The position numbers were made by a program, and so were the translations under genes. A DNA stretch of 21,996 bases from Anammoximicrobium sp032229885. Its GTDB lineage: Bacteria; Planctomycetota; Planctomycetia; Pirellulales; Pirellulaceae. The stretch covers positions 1-21,996 of the forward strand of contig JAVYAJ010000305.1 of assembly GCA_032229885.1 (NCBI GenBank). Direction: 5' to 3'. Positions 16,349-21,996 of the stretch are shown one piece after another; within the stretch, counting starts at the first letter, position 1, and each line of letters opens with the position of its first letter. Below the pieces are notes generated by a model. That model searched no databases. It had not been told where the DNA came from and was given only the letters and a program-made list of their open reading frames with translations.

Positions 16349-17692
16349 TCAGACATTCCACGGGCTGCGATACTCGCGGGTCAGCCAGGCGGGATCGCCG
16401 GCGCCGTCGACGAACGCAAACTTCTGCGGATCCCATTTGATCTTCTGGCCGTGGTAATACGCCAGGTTCATCAGGTGACAGCAGATGACCGAATGTCCGC
16501 CCACCAGTTCGCTGGTGATGGGTTTCGAGCGGTCCTTGACGCAATCCAAAAAGTTGCCCAGGTGGTTCTTGCTGTCGTACAGCCGGATCTTGGCGTCCTG
16601 CAGGAACTCGCGCTCGGCGATCTGGACCTGGGCCGCGCACGAGGTCTTTTTCTGCTTGTCCTCGTCGCTGCCGGTGAACGACGCGATGGCCTGATCGCCG
16701 CGCGAGAACGTGAACCGGCCGCGGTTCACCTGCACGCGGCCTTCGCTGCCGTGGAAATCGACGCCAAACCCGTTCTGGTGTTCGACCACGACGCCGTTGG
16801 CGTACACCAGCTTTGCCCCTCGCTTGGCGCCGGCCGTCTCGGGCGGCAGGATCTCGACCGGACCGCTGTCGTCCATGCCCAAGCCCCATTGGGCGATGTC
16901 CAGGTGGTGCGCGCCCCAGTCGGTGACCATCCCGCCGCCGTACTCGCGATAGGCCCGCCAGTTCGGAAAGTGGTTGTGAATGCCCCGCGGACTGAGGACC
17001 GAATTGTAGGGGCGCACCGGCGCGGGGCCCAGCCACAGGTTCCAGTCCAGCCCGGGCTCCATCGGCTCCTCGGGCAGGTCACAGGGAACGCCCGGATCGC
17101 CGAAACTGCACTCGACGCGCTCGATCTTGCCGATCGCGCCGTTCTGCACCAGTTCGCAGGCGATCCGAAACTCTTTCGACGAGCGCTGCATCGAGCCGGT
17201 CTGCAACACCCGTCGATTGGCGTCCACCGCTCGCATGACCTCGACGGCCTCGTGAATGTTGTGCGTCAGCGGTTTTTCACAGTACACGTCCCGCCCGGAT
17301 CGCAGCGCGGCCAACGTGATGATGGCGTGCCAATGGTCCGGCGTGGCGATGCAGACCGCGTCGATGTCTTTGCGGTCCAGCAGCTCGCGGAAATCGTTGT
17401 AGCCCGCGCATTTGCCGGCCGCGCCGTCCTGGTTCGCGTAATAGTCGTCCACCCGCTTTTGGGCGGCTTCGCGGCGCGTCGTGTCGACGTCGCACACCGC
17501 CAGCACCTGGACGCCCGAGCCCAGAAAGCCGCCCAGCAGGCCGCCGTTCTGCTTGCCCATGCCGATGAAGCCCATCGTCAGCCGTGTATTGGGCCCCGTC
17601 TCAGCAGCCCAGATCCGCGATGGCAACACGAACGGAGCAGCCACCGCGGCCGCCGCGGTCCGGCGGAGAAACGTACGCCGTGTGAAGGTCAT
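16349..17692 (-). CDS. Tat-exported Gfo/Idh/MocA family oxidoreductase
   Basis: A 447-residue predicted NAD(P)-dependent dehydrogenase. It starts MTFTRRTFLRRTAAAAVAA, a textbook Tat signal, with a likely cleavage near WAAET (29-31). The Rossmann loop is GFIGMGKQNGG (41-51). ATPDHWHA (117-123) leads to EKPLTHN (Glu139-Lys140), the family's cofactor/substrate motif. The C-terminal domain carries GGGMVTDWGAHHLDIAQWG, with the conserved Asp and His residues. It is closer to the family consensus than the protein at 7949. AAAGGA 7 bases before ATG 17692 decides the start; an in-frame extension to 17971 is non-coding. The Asp-box protein lies downstream, which suggests processing of a sugar released or bound outside the cytoplasm. 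GH109-like NAD-dependent glycosidase activity is an alternative. Confidence 0.92.
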   Translation of the reverse strand: MTFTRRTFLRRTAAAAVAAPFVLPSRIWAAETGPNTRLTMGFIGMGKQNGGLLGGFLGSGVQVLAVCDVDTTRREAAQKRVDDYYANQDGAAGKCAGYNDFRELLDRKDIDAVCIATPDHWHAIITLAALRSGRDVYCEKPLTHNIHEAVEVMRAVDANRRVLQTGSMQRSSKEFRIACELVQNGAIGKIERVECSFGDPGVPCDLPEEPMEPGLDWNLWLGPAPVRPYNSVLSPRGIHNHFPNWRAYREYGGGMVTDWGAHHLDIAQWGLGMDDSGPVEILPPETAGAKRGAKLVYANGVVVEHQNGFGVDFHGSEGRVQVNRGRFTFSRGDQAIASFTGSDEDKQKKTSCAAQVQIAEREFLQDAKIRLYDSKNHLGNFLDCVKDRSKPITSELVGGHSVICCHLMNLAYYHGQKIKWDPQKFAFVDGAGDPAWLTREYRSPWNV

Positions 17693-17764
17693 TGACTCGT
17701 CCTTTCGCGAAAACTCGAGAGAGCAATAAAGGTCCGTCGATTCGTCACCCCGGCATCGCCGCCC

Positions 17765-17868
17765 CACGATCCGGCCCGGTCGCTCCGTCGCAGCCATCGA
17801 TGTGTGCGGACAAGCGTCGGGAAGCCGCTTCCACAACACGATCCGGCTCGGTCGGTCCATCGCAGCCA
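17765..17868. repeat. two 32-base near-identical direct repeats
   Basis: Copies at 17765-17796 and 17837-17868 begin CACGATCCGG and end TCGCAGCCA, differing at 3 of 32 positions. Their starts are 72 bases apart. They lie in the leader of the minus-strand oxidoreductase. They could be copies of a dispersed intergenic repeat or duplicated regulatory sites. Confidence 0.6.
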
Positions 17869-18073
17869 CAAGCTTCGGATGCCGCGGGCCCCGATCCCGT
17901 CCCAAAGCCCCGCCGCGCTCCGGACGGCGCACGGCCCCGACGGGCTGGGCATCCCAGACCCCGCCGGACAAAGACTTGGCTCCTTCCCCGGCAGGCAGAA
18001 CCTACCTCGCCCGCGGCGGCGTCCAAGGCCACGAGCGATCCCGCGCGCTGTCGAGGATGGCACGTTTGATCGT

Positions 18074-18095
18074 AACCCGAAGCGTCAGCGAGGGA
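18074..18095. repeat. planctomycete-type NPKRQRG intergenic repeat
   Basis: The segment beginning AACCCGAAGCGTCAGCGAGG reads NPKRQRG in one frame, a string that recurs in many spurious short proteins annotated in planctomycete genomes. Here it sits outside any real gene. It is taken as one copy of a dispersed repeat and as a lineage hint. Confidence 0.55.
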
Positions 18096-18155
18096 ATGCC
18101 TGAGTCTCCTCGCGCGGGCCGCGGATTACGTCTCGCGGTCACCCGCGTGCGGTAT

Positions 18156-18185
18156 ATTGTGTAAACGCGGCACGTGGCAAGTCAA
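18156..18185 (-). promoter_or_regulatory. sigma70-type promoter, minus strand
   Basis: On the minus strand, TTGACT (18185-18180) is followed after 18 bases by CACAAT (18161-18156). The -10 lies in an AT-rich patch that is rare in this window. Transcription would run toward the Gfo/Idh and Asp-box genes from about 18149. It lies downstream of the terminator of the aminotransferase operon, which fits the start of a new transcription unit. Confidence 0.45.
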
Positions 18186-18232
18186 GACACAAGCCCGCAA
18201 CGAACCGGGCGACGCCTGCCGACCGCGCCCCG

Positions 18233-18334
18233 CGGCGCTCGACGCGGTGCGGCGCTCGACGCGGTGCGGCGCTCGACGCGGCACGGCGCTCGACGCGGCA
18301 CGGCGCTCGACGCGGCGCCGCGCTCCATGCGGCA
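18233..18334. repeat. six-unit 17-bp tandem repeat array
   Basis: Six head-to-tail 17-bp units with consensus CGGCGCTCGACGCGGYR start at 18233, 18250, 18267, 18284, 18301 and 18318. The first five are identical over their first 15 bases; the sixth is degenerate (CCGCGCTCCATGCGGCA). The period is not a multiple of three and no spacers are present, so it is neither coding repeat nor CRISPR. It lies between the terminator of the aminotransferase gene and the -35 of the minus-strand promoter. Confidence 0.9.
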
Positions 18335-18365
18335 GGGCGATCCGAACAGCCGCCCCGCGCGAGCC

Positions 18366-18395
18366 ATAAACGGCGCGCGGCGGATCGCCGCGCGC
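18366..18395 (-). terminator. intrinsic terminator of the UroD-like/aminotransferase operon
   Basis: Ten perfect G:C pairs form between 18373-18382 and 18386-18395, with a GAT loop on the plus strand (ATC on the minus). On the minus strand the stem is followed by CGTTTAT, a short T-tract. It begins 8 bases after the aminotransferase stop codon, the right place for Rho-independent termination. Confidence 0.55.
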
Positions 18396-18403
18396 GCGCC
18401 GGA

Positions 18404-19336
18404 TCACCAATCCGTCGCCCGCTGGGCGAACCGCTCGGCCTGCGTCCGAACCTCGACGCCCACCAGTTCGCTCCACGCCGCCAACAACCGCTCGAAGACC
18501 GGTCCCGGCGCGCCATCGGCGATGTTCTGGCCGTTCAGTCGCACCACGGGCCAAACGCACGGGCTGGTGCTGCACAACAGGACTTCGTCGGCCTGCAACA
18601 ACTCGTCAACGGTCACATCGCGGTACACGAAGGGGATTTCCAGGCTCCGCGCCAGCTCGGCCACGACGCCGATGCTGACGCCCGGCAGGATCCGTTCTTT
18701 GGGCGGCGAGATCAGCCCTTCCTGACGTCGGTAGATGCACAGATTGGCGGACGAGGCCTCCAGTACATGGCCCGCGGCGTCCAACAGCACGGCCCTCGCG
18801 CTGGGATCGACACGCCGCGCCTCGAGGTCCGCCAGATAGTAGTGCATCCGGCTGCGGCACTTGAGTTCGGCCGGCCAGCATTCGGACGGAACCTGTTGAA
18901 TGGGCGTGACCACCAGCGATTGGCCCGTGCGGTACTTGTCCGCCCACAGGTGAAACGGGATCGGATAGGTGTGGATGCAGACCAACGGCCCGCGAGACGC
19001 GTCCGGGGCCACCATGGCGGCGAACGTGCTGTACGGCCCCGGCGTCACGAACACCGACAGCCCCAGATCGTCGTTCGGATCGGCCCAGGCGTGATTCTGG
19101 GCCGCCAGATCCTCGGCCGCCGCCGCCAGATCGGACATGGGCATTCCCAAATCGACGTCGATGATCTCCAACGATCGCTGCAGACGCGCCAAGTGCTGGT
19201 CCAGCCGGAACAGCCGGCCGCCGAACGTCCGCAACTGCTCGGCGACCGTCACTCCCAGCACGAACCCCGCGTCGTACACGGGCACGACGGCTTGCGAAGC
19301 GGGCACGAGCTTGCCGTTCACGTACGCCACAGGCAC
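18404..19336 (-). CDS. class IV PLP-dependent aminotransferase
   Basis: A 310-residue member of the fold-type IV group (branched-chain aminotransferase, D-amino-acid aminotransferase, aminodeoxychorismate lyase). The N-terminal part reads YDAGFVLGVTVAEQLRTFGG, followed by LFRLDQHLARLQRSL, which is the family pattern. The PLP lysine is probably Lys159, in ELKCRSRMHYYLAD, and the cofactor-contacting Glu193 is in LEASSANLCIYR. The usual DRGFxYGDG near residue 22 is altered to DAGFVLGVT, so substrate preference cannot be assigned. The start is GTG 19336 (VAYVNGKLV follows), 4 bases after the stop of the UroD-like gene, so the two are co-transcribed and probably coupled. A second GTG lies two codons later. 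The product is cytoplasmic, with no signal peptide. Confidence 0.87.
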   Translation of the reverse strand: MPVAYVNGKLVPASQAVVPVYDAGFVLGVTVAEQLRTFGGRLFRLDQHLARLQRSLEIIDVDLGMPMSDLAAAAEDLAAQNHAWADPNDDLGLSVFVTPGPYSTFAAMVAPDASRGPLVCIHTYPIPFHLWADKYRTGQSLVVTPIQQVPSECWPAELKCRSRMHYYLADLEARRVDPSARAVLLDAAGHVLEASSANLCIYRRQEGLISPPKERILPGVSIGVVAELARSLEIPFVYRDVTVDELLQADEVLLCSTSPCVWPVVRLNGQNIADGAPGPVFERLLAAWSELVGVEVRTQAERFAQRATDW

Positions 19337-19340
19337 CGGA

Positions 19341-20339
19341 CTACCACCCTTTCTCCGCCGCCCGCCGGACGGCGTCCAAGTTCGCGGGCGGGACGGCGTC
19401 CGGATCGAACGTACAGCCGGGCGCCACGATCAAGGGCCGCGGCGCAAGCTGGCCGATCGCGTCGGCGACCTCGCGCTCGCAGTCCTCCGGCGTCCCCGTC
19501 GCCAACGTGCCCAGATTGTTCAGTCCACCGCAGATCGCCGAACGAACCAGCGGGACCGCGGCCGCCAGCGTCGGGCCCGCGTACCGATCCGCCCAGTTCA
19601 CGGCGTGCACCGGATACGCGGCAAACCGCGCGAAATCAACGGCCTGGCCGCAGACGTGCAACATGTTGAACGTGCCCGCGCTGGCGCCCCGCAAAATCGC
19701 CAAATCCGTCGCCTGCACGACCCGATCGTACGTTCCCGCGCCGTTGGCCGGCGTGTCGACCCAATCGTCCCGCACGGACAAAAACACGCCATCGGCGCCG
19801 GCCGCGACGCACCGCCGGCAAAAGTTGGCCAGCGAGCCGGCGGTCGCCTCGAGCGCGCGGGCCAACCCCGCGGGCGAATCGTCCAGCAGCCGCGACATGG
19901 TCTCGTCTCGCGGATCGACGCCTCCGCCCAGCTTGGGCGGCCCGTGCTTGTCCGCCGGCGGCGCCGTCAGCAACCGCAAGGTCGCCCAGGCGTTGAACAC
20001 GGTCGTGATCATCAGCATCTGGCCGGCGTACCGCTGAGCCAACTGGCCGATCAGTTCCAGTTGCTGGCCAAACGTCCCTTCGTCGCCGTCGAGCGCCGTC
20101 AAACGATCGAGATCCGCCGCAGACCGGACCATGCCGTCCGGCAATCCATCGCGCGGATAGCGATTGTCGTCCATGATCTTCAGAAAGTCCACGTCGTACC
20201 GCGCGACATGCCGCACGTGCGCGTCCACGGCCGCCTGGCCCGCCGCACAGGATAGCGGAAAGTGATACCAAAAGGAAAACGGCGGCCGATCCGGGTGGCG
20301 GCCTTCGAGCACCGCGCGAACGCGTTCGATTTTGTCCAT
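19341..20339 (-). CDS. UroD-fold protein with methyltransferase-type zinc site
   Basis: A 332-residue member of the uroporphyrinogen decarboxylase superfamily. It lacks the HemE N-terminal MRQAGRYLPEY substrate motif, having FSFWYHFPLS and YDVDFLKIMDDNRYP instead, so it is unlikely to decarboxylate uroporphyrinogen. It has LHVCGQ (His228, Cys230) and APGCTFDPD (Cys309). These correspond to the HxC...C zinc ligands of MtaA/MtbA/CmuA-type methylcobamide:thiol methyltransferases, with similar spacing. A methyl-transfer role with a corrinoid protein is therefore inferred. ATG 20339 has a good CAGGAGAG ribosome-binding site; the in-frame extension to 20834 is non-coding. No corrinoid-binding protein or methyl-donor enzyme is visible nearby. 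It is coupled to the aminotransferase downstream. Confidence 0.87.
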   Translation of the reverse strand: MDKIERVRAVLEGRHPDRPPFSFWYHFPLSCAAGQAAVDAHVRHVARYDVDFLKIMDDNRYPRDGLPDGMVRSAADLDRLTALDGDEGTFGQQLELIGQLAQRYAGQMLMITTVFNAWATLRLLTAPPADKHGPPKLGGGVDPRDETMSRLLDDSPAGLARALEATAGSLANFCRRCVAAGADGVFLSVRDDWVDTPANGAGTYDRVVQATDLAILRGASAGTFNMLHVCGQAVDFARFAAYPVHAVNWADRYAGPTLAAAVPLVRSAICGGLNNLGTLATGTPEDCEREVADAIGQLAPRPLIVAPGCTFDPDAVPPANLDAVRRAAEKGW

Positions 20340-20700
20340 TCGACTCTCCTGTATGCCGCGAAAGCGAGCCACGACGCGGATCGAGATCGACCCCGCGGCC
20401 AGCGTCCGCCGCCCGCCCGCCTCCGAGCGCTGCGCTCCGCGCAACAGCCCAACAGTGGACCACAAACGGCCATCATTACAACCCCCCTGTCCCGGCGAAC
20501 GTGACCCTCGTGGACGCGCGCCGTGGGGCGAAACCGCCGCCATAGGCACAGCCGCAACACGGGTGGCGGCCTCGCGCGGACGCTGGGCAAGCGCGACGTA
20601 CGGCTGGGCCGAATCGAGACGCGTCCAGACACGGGGCGCTTTGTGGGCGGACGACCTGCGGCGATCGCCGACGACGCGCGGCGACACGACCTCGGGCGGC

Positions 20701-20729
20701 TTGACTTTTCTGCGCCGACACAGGATGTT
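20701..20729 (+). promoter_or_regulatory. weak candidate promoter of tdh
   Basis: TTGACT (20701-20706) is followed after 17 bases by GATGTT (20724-20729), only three of six to TATAAT. It points toward tdh with a leader of about 170 bases. This is offered as the best plus-strand candidate, not as a firm call. Confidence 0.25.
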
Positions 20730-20828
20730 GACCAGCACGACGGTCGCCGCCTGCCGACCGCGTACGACGCGCGGTGCGCGTGCCAGCCCGACAGAGCCAC
20801 GAGCCAAGGACGGACGCCGAACACCCGT

Positions 20829-20893
20829 ATTCACGGCAACGCATTCACGGCAAGGACAGATACCGCAGGGCGCAGACGGTAGGACGCAGACGG
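20829..20893. repeat. two short direct-repeat pairs upstream of tdh
   Basis: ATTCACGGCAA occurs at 20829-20839 and 20843-20853. CGCAGACGG occurs at 20871-20879 and 20885-20893. Both pairs have a 14-base period and end 13 bases before the tdh ATG. They may be operator half-sites in the leader or local slippage. Confidence 0.45.
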
Positions 20894-20905
20894 GGGGCCG
20901 AGATC

Positions 20906-21934
20906 ATGAAAGCGCTGGTCAAGAGCAAAGCGGAACCTGGGCTGTGGCTCGAGGACGTGCCGGACCCGACGATCGGGATCAACGACGTGTTGATCAAGGT
21001 GCATCGGACGGGAATCTGCGGCACCGATCTGCACATCTACAATTGGGACGCCTGGGCTCGCAAGACGATCCCCGTCCCGATGGTCGTGGGACATGAGTTC
21101 GTCGGCGAGATCGTCGAAGTCGGCTCGAACGTGGCCGACTTTTTCCCGGGCGATATCGTCAGCGGCGAAGGGCACGTGGTCTGTGGACGGTGCCGCAACT
21201 GCCTGGCCGGACGACGGCACTTGTGCGCGCACACCAAGGGCGTGGGCGTCAACCGGCCCGGCGCGTTCGCCGAGTACCTGGCCCTGCCCATGACCAACGT
21301 GTGGCTGTTGCACGAGTCCGTCGAGCCGGACGTGGCGGCCATCTTCGACCCGTTCGGCAATGCCGTGCACACGGCCCTGTCGTTTCCCGTGTTGGGCGAG
21401 GACGTGTTGATCACCGGCGCCGGACCGATCGGGCTGATGGCCATTCCCGTCGTGCGGCACGCCGGCTGTCGTTATGTCGTGGTCACGGACGTCAATCCGT
21501 ACCGACTCGAACTGGCGCGCCGGATGGGCGCTACGCTGACCATCGACGCGCGGACCGCGCGGATCAGGGATGCCCAGAAACAGTTGGGCATGACCGAGGG
21601 CTTCGACGTGGGCCTCGAGATGTCCGGGAACGCGACCGCCTTTCGCGAGATGCTCGACAACATGTGCCACGGCGGACGGATCGCCATGCTGGGCATCCCG
21701 GCCGGCGAGATGGCCATCGACTGGAACACGGTGATCTTCAACATGCTGACGGTCAAGGGCATCTACGGCCGCGAGATGTACGAGACGTGGTACAAGATGA
21801 CCGTCATGATCCAGAGCGGACTGGACATCCGCCCCGTGATCACCCACCGGCTGGCGTGGCAGGATTTCGAACAAGGCTTTGCGGTGATGAACGCAGGCCA
21901 GTGCGGCAAGGTCGTATTGACCTGGAACGATTGA
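20906..21934 (+). CDS. tdh: L-threonine 3-dehydrogenase
   Basis: Oxidises L-threonine with NAD+ to 2-amino-3-oxobutyrate, the first step of threonine breakdown to glycine and acetyl-CoA. The 342 residues match the 341 of E. coli Tdh. The catalytic zinc and proton-relay residues are in register: Cys38, Thr40 and His43 in GICGTDLHIYNWDAW, and His63-Glu64 in VGHEF. The structural zinc cysteines are 93, 96, 99 and 107, in VVCGRCRNCLAGRRHLC. The NAD-binding loop is GAGPIG. ATG 20906 is chosen by homology; the preceding GGGGGG is a poor but usable ribosome-binding site. The usual partner kbl (2-amino-3-ketobutyrate CoA ligase) is not upstream and would have to lie beyond the window. A hairpin follows the stop by 14 bases. 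Confidence 0.95.
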   Translation: MKALVKSKAEPGLWLEDVPDPTIGINDVLIKVHRTGICGTDLHIYNWDAWARKTIPVPMVVGHEFVGEIVEVGSNVADFFPGDIVSGEGHVVCGRCRNCLAGRRHLCAHTKGVGVNRPGAFAEYLALPMTNVWLLHESVEPDVAAIFDPFGNAVHTALSFPVLGEDVLITGAGPIGLMAIPVVRHAGCRYVVVTDVNPYRLELARRMGATLTIDARTARIRDAQKQLGMTEGFDVGLEMSGNATAFREMLDNMCHGGRIAMLGIPAGEMAIDWNTVIFNMLTVKGIYGREMYETWYKMTVMIQSGLDIRPVITHRLAWQDFEQGFAVMNAGQCGKVVLTWND

Positions 21935-21948
21935 ACATCCCCCCGTAG

Positions 21949-21967
21949 ACGCGGCATCCTGCCGCGT
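21949..21967. terminator. hairpin after tdh, terminator- or REP-like
   Basis: ACGCGGCA (21949-21956) and TGCCGCGT (21960-21967) form a perfect 8-bp stem with a TCC loop, 14 bases after the tdh stop. ACAGCC follows rather than a T-run. The sequence 'gacgcggcatcctgccgcgt' resembles dispersed planctomycete palindromes, so it may be a repeat acting as an mRNA 3' end. If it terminates, tdh is monocistronic. Confidence 0.45.
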
Positions 21968-21996
21968 ACAGCCGGGGCGGCGTCCGTGCGCGCACT

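Larger units (their letters stand above)
17693..18155 (-). other. long structured leader or non-coding stretch
   Basis: This lies between the predicted minus-strand promoter (18156-18185) and the Gfo/Idh start. It contains no credible gene: the frames that cross it are Arg/Pro/Ala-rich and mutually overlapping. It holds a duplicated 32-base segment, the intergenic repeat at 18074, and a long imperfect hairpin at 17937-17967 (CTGGG-CAT-CCCAG core, extended by about seven pairs with small bulges). If the promoter is real, this is a leader of about 455 bases, or it contains a small RNA. Confidence 0.4.
20340..20905. other. divergent intergenic region between UroD-like gene and tdh
   Basis: 566 bases without a supported gene. 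On the minus strand a TGTAAT -10-like hexamer (20480-20475) without a good -35 might serve the UroD-like operon. On the plus strand a weak candidate promoter lies at 20701. Two short direct-repeat pairs occur just before tdh. The frames that cross it are low-complexity Arg-rich strings. Confidence 0.5.

Noticed and set aside
15029..17695. 888-codon plus-strand open frame
   Set aside because: It is the antisense shadow of the Asp-box and Gfo/Idh genes, which have signal peptides, ribosome-binding sites and family motifs.
18233..18334. CRISPR array
   Set aside because: The units are contiguous 17-mers without unique spacers, and no cas genes are present.
18126..18725. frames encoding repetitive RRAPHRVERR-like or ALDAVRRSTR-like peptides
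   Set aside because: They are translations of a 17-bp tandem repeat, whose period is not a multiple of three and which lies in an intergenic region.
19341..20339. true uroporphyrinogen decarboxylase (hemE)
   Set aside because: The HemE N-terminal arginine motif is missing, while a methyltransferase-type HxC...C site is present.
20340..20834. N-terminal extension of the UroD-like protein
   Set aside because: The open frame continues upstream, but its translation is Arg-rich and non-homologous. ATG 20339 has a strong ribosome-binding site.

Overview
This 22 kb, GC-rich window looks like planctomycete (PVC superphylum) chromosome. That is an inference from four things: a Chlamydia/Bacteroidetes-type V-ATPase gene order with a DUF2764 gene, Tat-exported Gfo/Idh/MocA dehydrogenases, a secreted HEAT-repeat protein, and intergenic repeats of a planctomycete style, including one that reads NPKRQRG when translated. 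No tRNA, rRNA, CRISPR array, transposase or prophage gene was recognised.

Positions 270-7373 (+) hold a compact V/A-type ATPase operon in the order DUF2764, A, B, D, I, K. The pairs A/B, D/I and I/K overlap by 4 bases (ATGA). There are gaps of 220 bases before A and 155 bases before D. Subunits E, F and G are not in the window. Subunit K carries the ligand set of the Na+-binding Enterococcus hirae NtpK rotor, so a sodium-coupled enzyme is the best prediction.

Positions 7374-13104 (+): after a gene-free stretch, a good sigma70-like promoter precedes a Tat-signal Gfo/Idh/MocA oxidoreductase and a secreted HEAT-repeat protein. A large hairpin follows, then a fused uroporphyrinogen-III C-methyltransferase/synthase (CobA-HemD), which serves siroheme, cobalamin and heme synthesis.

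Positions 13453-18403: a GT39-like membrane glycosyltransferase (+) converges, with a 41-base overlap, on two minus-strand genes, a secreted Asp-box (sialidase-like) propeller protein and a second Tat-signal Gfo/Idh/MocA protein. Upstream of this pair is about 700 bases of non-coding DNA. It holds a long leader with duplicated 32-base segments and hairpins, a promoter, an array of six 17-bp tandem repeats, and a terminator belonging to the next operon.

Positions 18404-20339 (-) hold a two-gene unit: a UroD-fold protein with the zinc-site residues of cobamide-dependent methyltransferases (HxC...C), then, 4 bases on, a class IV PLP aminotransferase. Divergent from it, at 20906-21934 (+), is L-threonine 3-dehydrogenase (tdh) with complete catalytic and structural zinc sites.

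No clearly new defence or mobile system is visible. The items most worth a second look are the Na+ signature and missing subunits of the ATPase, the methyltransferase-like UroD/aminotransferase pair, and the repeat-array promoter region near 18.2 kb.
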